Source: AG-12 sp027319585
GTDB taxonomy: Bacteria > Chloroflexota > Dormibacteria > Aeolococcales > Bog-877
Assembly: GCA_027319585.1 (NCBI GenBank)
Contig: DAHVMY010000003.1
Span: 1-64,000, forward strand
Direction of reading: 5' to 3'
DNA: 64,000 bases
How positions within the stretch are numbered: position 1 is the first letter of the stretch; every line of letters begins with the position of its first letter. Positions 60,468-64,000 of this stretch are shown here, piece by piece. A program made the translations under genes and the position numbers. The notes beneath the pieces were generated by a model that was not told the origin of the DNA, searched no databases, and worked only from the letters and a program-made list of their open reading frames with translations.

Positions 60468-62879
60468 TCAGAGTCGGCGGATCAGATCTCGCTCCAGGCT
60501 CTCACGCGCCGCTCTCACCTCAGGAAGCAACTCCCACCCTGAGAGCGCCTGCTCCATCTGGCGCAGGAGCGAGTAGCAGGACTTGGTGCCCCGGAGCGCG
60601 TCGCCGGGATCCACCCCGGGGGGAGGCTGGAGCTGATCCAGCGGCACTCCGCGGCTCCAGTTGTACACGTACTCCACGTAGTCGAGTGACACCGGCCGGC
60701 TCTCGGAGATCCCGTGCTCCGCCTCCAGACGGGCCAGCTCGCGCTGAGCCTGCGCCAGGGTGCGAGCGAGCTGGTCGACGCGCCGGGTCGGCATGTGGCG
60801 CCGCGGGGTGAACTTCGCGGAGCCGCGGTCGTCCGCTGCCAGCATCACGATGACCGCGCACAGCTCCTCGGTTCGCAGGCCCGTGAGCCACCCTTCCGCG
60901 ACCGCCTGGGCGACCAGCAGGGTGTTCTCCCCGTACACTGCGGCTGCCAGCATCCCGAGACGGGTGGGCCGGTCGTTCTGCAGATGGCCCAGCTCGGTGA
61001 GCACCGCCCGGTAGGCTCGAAGCTGGTCGCGATACTCGTGCTGGCGTTGCTGGGCCACCGCGGCGGCCTCCTCCAGAGAGCGCTCCAGCTCCAGCACCTC
61101 TTCCCGCACCCCCCGGTGCTCCGGGAGATAGGGGCAGTGGCGGCAGGGAGACTGGGCCACCTGCCGCTCGCGCTCATGAATCGCGCGCCGTTGCTGCTCC
61201 AGGCGCCCGGCGGGGTCTCTCGAATCCGCCCCAAAACGCCCCTGCCGACGATCCCGAAAGTGCTGCCGACGAAGTTGGCGGGCCTGCTCACGCGCCAGGC
61301 TGAGCGCCGCCTGGGCGCCGAGGAACTGGCTCAGGGTGCGCTCCGTGCATCTGACCTTGGGATGCTTGAAATGACGCGCCTTCAGGTCTCGGAGGCGCGC
61401 CTCCACATTGGGGCGGCGCAGCTGCACATTCTCCAGCGCCCGCAGCCGTTGGTGCTGGCCGAATGATTGTTCCAGCAGGACCTCCGCCTCGGCCGGGGTC
61501 TTGCGCCGCAGCAGATTCAGGGTCATGTTGTAGGTGGGGGCGAACTTGGATTCGACCGCCATGTCGTTCCCGAGCAGGGTCTCGCAGATGACTCCCAGGT
61601 CCACCTCGGGGTCGCGCAGGACGATCCCGTGCCCGATGGGGTCGATGCCGCGCCTGCCGGCACGTCCCAGCAGCTGGGTGAGCTGTCCCGAGCGCAGGGG
61701 CGCGAATCCCTGGCCGTCGAACTTGGTGAAGGTGGAGATGACACAGGCACGGGCCGGCATGTTGAGCCCCAACGCCAGAGTCTCGGTGGCGAACACCACC
61801 TTGAGCAATCCGCGCTGGAAGAGCTCCTCCACGGTCTCCTTGACGTAGGGCAGCAGGCCCGCGTGGTGGACCGCCACGCCCGCCCGGAGCATGCTCATGT
61901 TGAGGGCGCCGGTGTAGAGCGCGGCCTCGTCAGGGTCGTGGATCGTGCCCAGACGCTCGGTTAGGACCTCGTCGATGGCGAACTTCTCCTCCAGGGAGGT
62001 GAGGTCAACCGCATGGGTAGAGCACCGCCCCAGCGCCTCTCGACAGCCCTTGCGGGAGAAGATGAAGTAGATCGCGGGCAGCATCTCCTGCAGCCGGAGT
62101 TCCTCGACGACTCGCAGGAGGTCATTGTCGGAGCTGAGAAAGGTGCGGTTCCCATAGAGGCGCCGGTCGCCCTCGGCCTCCCTCTGGGCCAGCTCCAGGG
62201 TCTGCCGATCCAGCCGCCCTTTGGCATCCAGGAGGGGCAGGAAGCGGTTGCGCAATCCCAGCCAGGTTCGCAGCTCCACCGGGCGGTCGCGGCGCAGCAC
62301 CACCGCCATGGGGCCACGCCTCTCCTGCATCCAGCTGGCCACCTCGTCGACGTTGGTGATGGTCGCCGACAGGCCGATGAAGCGGATGTGGGCTGGGGCC
62401 TGGATGATCACCTCTTCCCAGACCGTCCCCCGCGGGTACTCGTCGATGTAGTGGACCTCGTCCAACACCACCCAGCGCACCGAGGCCAGGGAGTCGGGAT
62501 CGTCGTAGATCAGGTTGCGCAGGATCTCGGTCGTCATGACCACCACCGGGGCCTCCGGGTTGATGGAGGTCTCACCGGTCACCAGCCCCACTGTGGCATC
62601 CCCGTGGACCCGCTTGAGGTCCCCGTACTTCTGGTTGGAGAGGGCCTTGAGTGGGGTGGTGTAGAGGACCCGCTCCCCGCCACCGCGGTTAAGGCTCTCC
62701 CAGATCGCCCACTCCGCGACCACGGTCTTGCCGCTGCTGGTGGGAGCGCTCACCAAAACCCCGGCATGGTCCTGCAGCGCCGAGATCGCCTGCTCCTGGA
62801 AGGGGTCGAGGGTAAAGGAAAGGGTGCTGGCGAAGTCCGCGAACTGGGAGGTGGCCGGCCCGCCCCCCGGGGCCTCCAC
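60468..62879 (-). CDS. helY: Ski2/Mtr4-like superfamily 2 helicase (HelY)
   Basis: An 803-aa ATP-dependent RNA/DNA helicase. Walker A is GVLVSAPTSSGKTVVAEWAI, followed by LYTTPLKALSNQKYG (Ia), RWVVLDEVHYIDEYPRGTVW (DEVH), FIGLSATITNVDEVASWMQE (III), VFATETLALGLNMPARACVI (V) and LLGRAGRRGIDPIGHGIVLR (VI). The C-terminal half holds the Ski2-type ratchet and DSHCT-like domain, with a Cys-x2-Cys in PCRHCPYLPEHRG. Members act in RNA turnover or surveillance in Actinomycetota and related groups. GTG 62879 overlaps the lgt stop. Confidence 0.94.
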   Translation of the reverse strand: MEAPGGGPATSQFADFASTLSFTLDPFQEQAISALQDHAGVLVSAPTSSGKTVVAEWAIWESLNRGGGERVLYTTPLKALSNQKYGDLKRVHGDATVGLVTGETSINPEAPVVVMTTEILRNLIYDDPDSLASVRWVVLDEVHYIDEYPRGTVWEEVIIQAPAHIRFIGLSATITNVDEVASWMQERRGPMAVVLRRDRPVELRTWLGLRNRFLPLLDAKGRLDRQTLELAQREAEGDRRLYGNRTFLSSDNDLLRVVEELRLQEMLPAIYFIFSRKGCREALGRCSTHAVDLTSLEEKFAIDEVLTERLGTIHDPDEAALYTGALNMSMLRAGVAVHHAGLLPYVKETVEELFQRGLLKVVFATETLALGLNMPARACVISTFTKFDGQGFAPLRSGQLTQLLGRAGRRGIDPIGHGIVLRDPEVDLGVICETLLGNDMAVESKFAPTYNMTLNLLRRKTPAEAEVLLEQSFGQHQRLRALENVQLRRPNVEARLRDLKARHFKHPKVRCTERTLSQFLGAQAALSLAREQARQLRRQHFRDRRQGRFGADSRDPAGRLEQQRRAIHERERQVAQSPCRHCPYLPEHRGVREEVLELERSLEEAAAVAQQRQHEYRDQLRAYRAVLTELGHLQNDRPTRLGMLAAAVYGENTLLVAQAVAEGWLTGLRTEELCAVIVMLAADDRGSAKFTPRRHMPTRRVDQLARTLAQAQRELARLEAEHGISESRPVSLDYVEYVYNWSRGVPLDQLQPPPGVDPGDALRGTKSCYSLLRQMEQALSGWELLPEVRAARESLERDLIRRL

Positions 62880-63724
62880 TAGGAGGCGGTCTCGGCCACG
62901 CCTTCCGGCTGCGCCGCCCGCGGCTGGCGGTTGGTCCTGAACCAGGCGTAGATCAGGATTGGCACTCCGATCAGGAGTACCCCGAGGGAGGTGAGTTGAG
63001 CCTGCTTCAGGCCGAAGGCGATGTAGGGCACGTTCACTGGGTTGCGCAGGAAGAAGAGCCCGAACTGAGTGATCGGGTAGGCGATGATGTAGGTGATCCC
63101 GATCCAGCCGTCGGGCACGTTGCGCTTGCGCAGGTAGATCAGGAGGCCCAGAACCATCAGGATCAGGATTGCCTCATAGGCTGCCGCGGGCTGATAGGCC
63201 ACGTTGAGCTTGGGCGCGAACGTGTGGGGATTGGTGTAGGCGGTCGCCCAGGGCAGGTTGGACGGGTAGCCCAGGATGTCGCCGTTGATGATGTTGCCGA
63301 TCCGGCCGATCGGTTGCCCCACCGCCGCGAAGAAGGCCGCGGCGTCCAGCAGGATCCAGAAGTTTACCTTCTCCCGCCAGGCCATGAATAGCATGGTGGC
63401 CGAGGCCAGGAAGATGGCTCCGAAGAAGGCCATCCCACCCTCCCAGAAGGCGAGGATCTGGCCGGGGTGGGTGATGTAGTACAGCGCGCCGGACTGGAGG
63501 TCGTAGAACAGCCGGCCTCCGATCAGGCCCGCGACCACCGCCCAGAAGGCGATCCAGCTGGTCTTGCTCCGCGGTATCCCGTGGCGCTCGGCGTAGGGGA
63601 GCGCGACCTGGAGCCCCACGATGATCGCCACCGCGTAGCCCACGCCGTACCAGTGGATGGTGAGCGGTCCCAGCTTGAAGACGGGATCGATACCGATCTT
63701 GATGATCGCGACCAGAGGGCTCAC
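62879..63724 (-). CDS. lgt: Prolipoprotein diacylglyceryl transferase
   Basis: Transfers diacylglycerol to the lipobox cysteine of prolipoproteins in the membrane. The ~281-aa, seven-helix product has the family segments LTIHWYGVGYAVAIIVGLQV and GGRLFYDLQS, FWEGGMAFFGAIFLASATML (HGGL-like region) and the signature GQPIGRIGNIINGDILG with its essential Arg and Asn. The start GTG 63724 overlaps the stop of the DUF503 gene by GTGA. Adjacent to helY in one operon. Confidence 0.95.
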   Translation of the reverse strand: MSPLVAIIKIGIDPVFKLGPLTIHWYGVGYAVAIIVGLQVALPYAERHGIPRSKTSWIAFWAVVAGLIGGRLFYDLQSGALYYITHPGQILAFWEGGMAFFGAIFLASATMLFMAWREKVNFWILLDAAAFFAAVGQPIGRIGNIINGDILGYPSNLPWATAYTNPHTFAPKLNVAYQPAAAYEAILILMVLGLLIYLRKRNVPDGWIGITYIIAYPITQFGLFFLRNPVNVPYIAFGLKQAQLTSLGVLLIGVPILIYAWFRTNRQPRAAQPEGVAETAS

Positions 63725-64000
63725 AGGTTGATCAGCTCCAGCTGCGTGTTCGTGACCAGGGCCTCGCCCGAGCCTCCATCCGCCTCCACCCAATTGGCGA
63801 CCTTGCTCAGCATCTCGTCCGCGTGCCGACGGTCATTGCTGACGCAGCTGACCCCGATCACCGCCAGCTGCCAGCTGTCCAGGTTGTCCACCTCGGCCAC
63901 GGCGATGTTGAAGGTCCGGCGCATCCTGGCGGTCAGCGAGCCCACCACCTGCCGCTTGGCCTTGAGCGAACGGCTCTCGGGGATGTGCAGGGTGAGCACC
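63721..64000 (-). CDS. DUF503/YlxP-like protein (5' end beyond the window)
   Basis: A small alpha/beta protein of unknown function often found near ribosome-maturation genes. The visible 92 residues start LHIPESRSLKAKRQVVGSL, then RMRRTFNIAVAEVDNLDSWQ and LAVIGVSCVSNDRRHADEML, matching DUF503. Members usually begin a few residues earlier (a short beta strand before LxIPxSxSLK), so the true start is probably beyond base 64000. Translationally coupled to lgt. Confidence 0.88.
   Translation of the reverse strand, partial: VLTLHIPESRSLKAKRQVVGSLTARMRRTFNIAVAEVDNLDSWQLAVIGVSCVSNDRRHADEMLSKVANWVEADGGSGEALVTNTQLELINL

Overview
The window is GC-rich, densely coded chromosomal DNA from an aerobic and apparently monoderm bacterium. 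The evidence is an aa3-type cytochrome oxidase with heme A synthase, aconitase, an electron-transfer flavoprotein, C50-type carotenoid genes, prolipoprotein transferase Lgt and a HelY-type helicase; no outer-membrane genes are seen. Start codons are often GTG or TTG. Many genes lack a Shine-Dalgarno and instead carry a TANNNT box 6-8 nt before the start codon, which suggests leaderless mRNAs. This fits a high-GC terrabacterial lineage such as Candidatus Dormibacterota, Chloroflexota or a deep Actinomycetota. No rRNA is present to settle it, so the placement is inference.

Layout. 0-3.3 kb: an IS607-type element (end of the serine recombinase tnpA, then tnpB) abuts an ABC-transporter ATPase that lacks its Walker A end, followed by a permease with a frameshift in a GGCGT repeat. 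3.3-7 kb: tRNA-Ser, an HD hydrolase, an M20 amidohydrolase, a PPOX protein, a methyltransferase and tRNA-Asp. 7-11.8 kb: etfB-etfA, an FHA protein with a degraded secretion-ATPase domain, a small membrane protein, an HNH nuclease and a RapZ-C-like protein. 12.3-16.4 kb: an accessory patch ending at tRNA-Ile(TAT), holding a methyltransferase and a decayed copy of it, an MFS exporter, an IS110 relic and a VapBC module. 16.5-31.8 kb: housekeeping and metabolic genes (leuS, a PHP enzyme, ppx/gppA with a Rieske-like partner, pepA, MBL, Nudix, birA, tRNA-Arg, O-methyltransferase, EamA, Fe-ADH).

31.8-40 kb is the respiratory block: aconitase runs divergently from coxB-coxA-ctaA, which are followed by small membrane proteins, one subunit-IV-like. 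Next comes an unrecognised membrane protein built from four two-helix repeats, three of which carry the same F-H-aromatic-x4-D motif. 40-47.2 kb: a DUF1028 protein, a PIG-L deacetylase, a YbaK-like deacylase, a methyltransferase, an MFS transporter and an ArsR-rhodanese fusion. 47.2-51.2 kb: a uracil-DNA glycosylase, a deoxyribosyltransferase-like protein, a GH36 enzyme and a flippase-like membrane protein.

51.2-57.1 kb is a compact leftward carotenoid operon (crtYc-crtYd-elongase/GT2 fusion-crtI-crtB) next to a MarR regulator. Phytoene would be made by CrtB, desaturated to lycopene by CrtI, extended to C50 by the UbiA-type elongase and cyclised by the two-subunit CrtYcd cyclase. The GT2 domain fused to the elongase has lost its metal-binding DXD, an unusual architecture. 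57.1-64 kb: a glutaredoxin-thioredoxin reductase fusion, a secreted protein, a DoxX-like protein, an enoyl-CoA hydratase, HelY, Lgt and a DUF503 gene cut by the window end.

The least familiar items are the four-repeat membrane protein at the end of the oxidase cluster and the elongase/pseudo-glycosyltransferase fusion. Next come the Rieske-fold protein without its histidine ligands, the FHA/degenerate secretion-ATPase protein, and the leaderless promoter signature.
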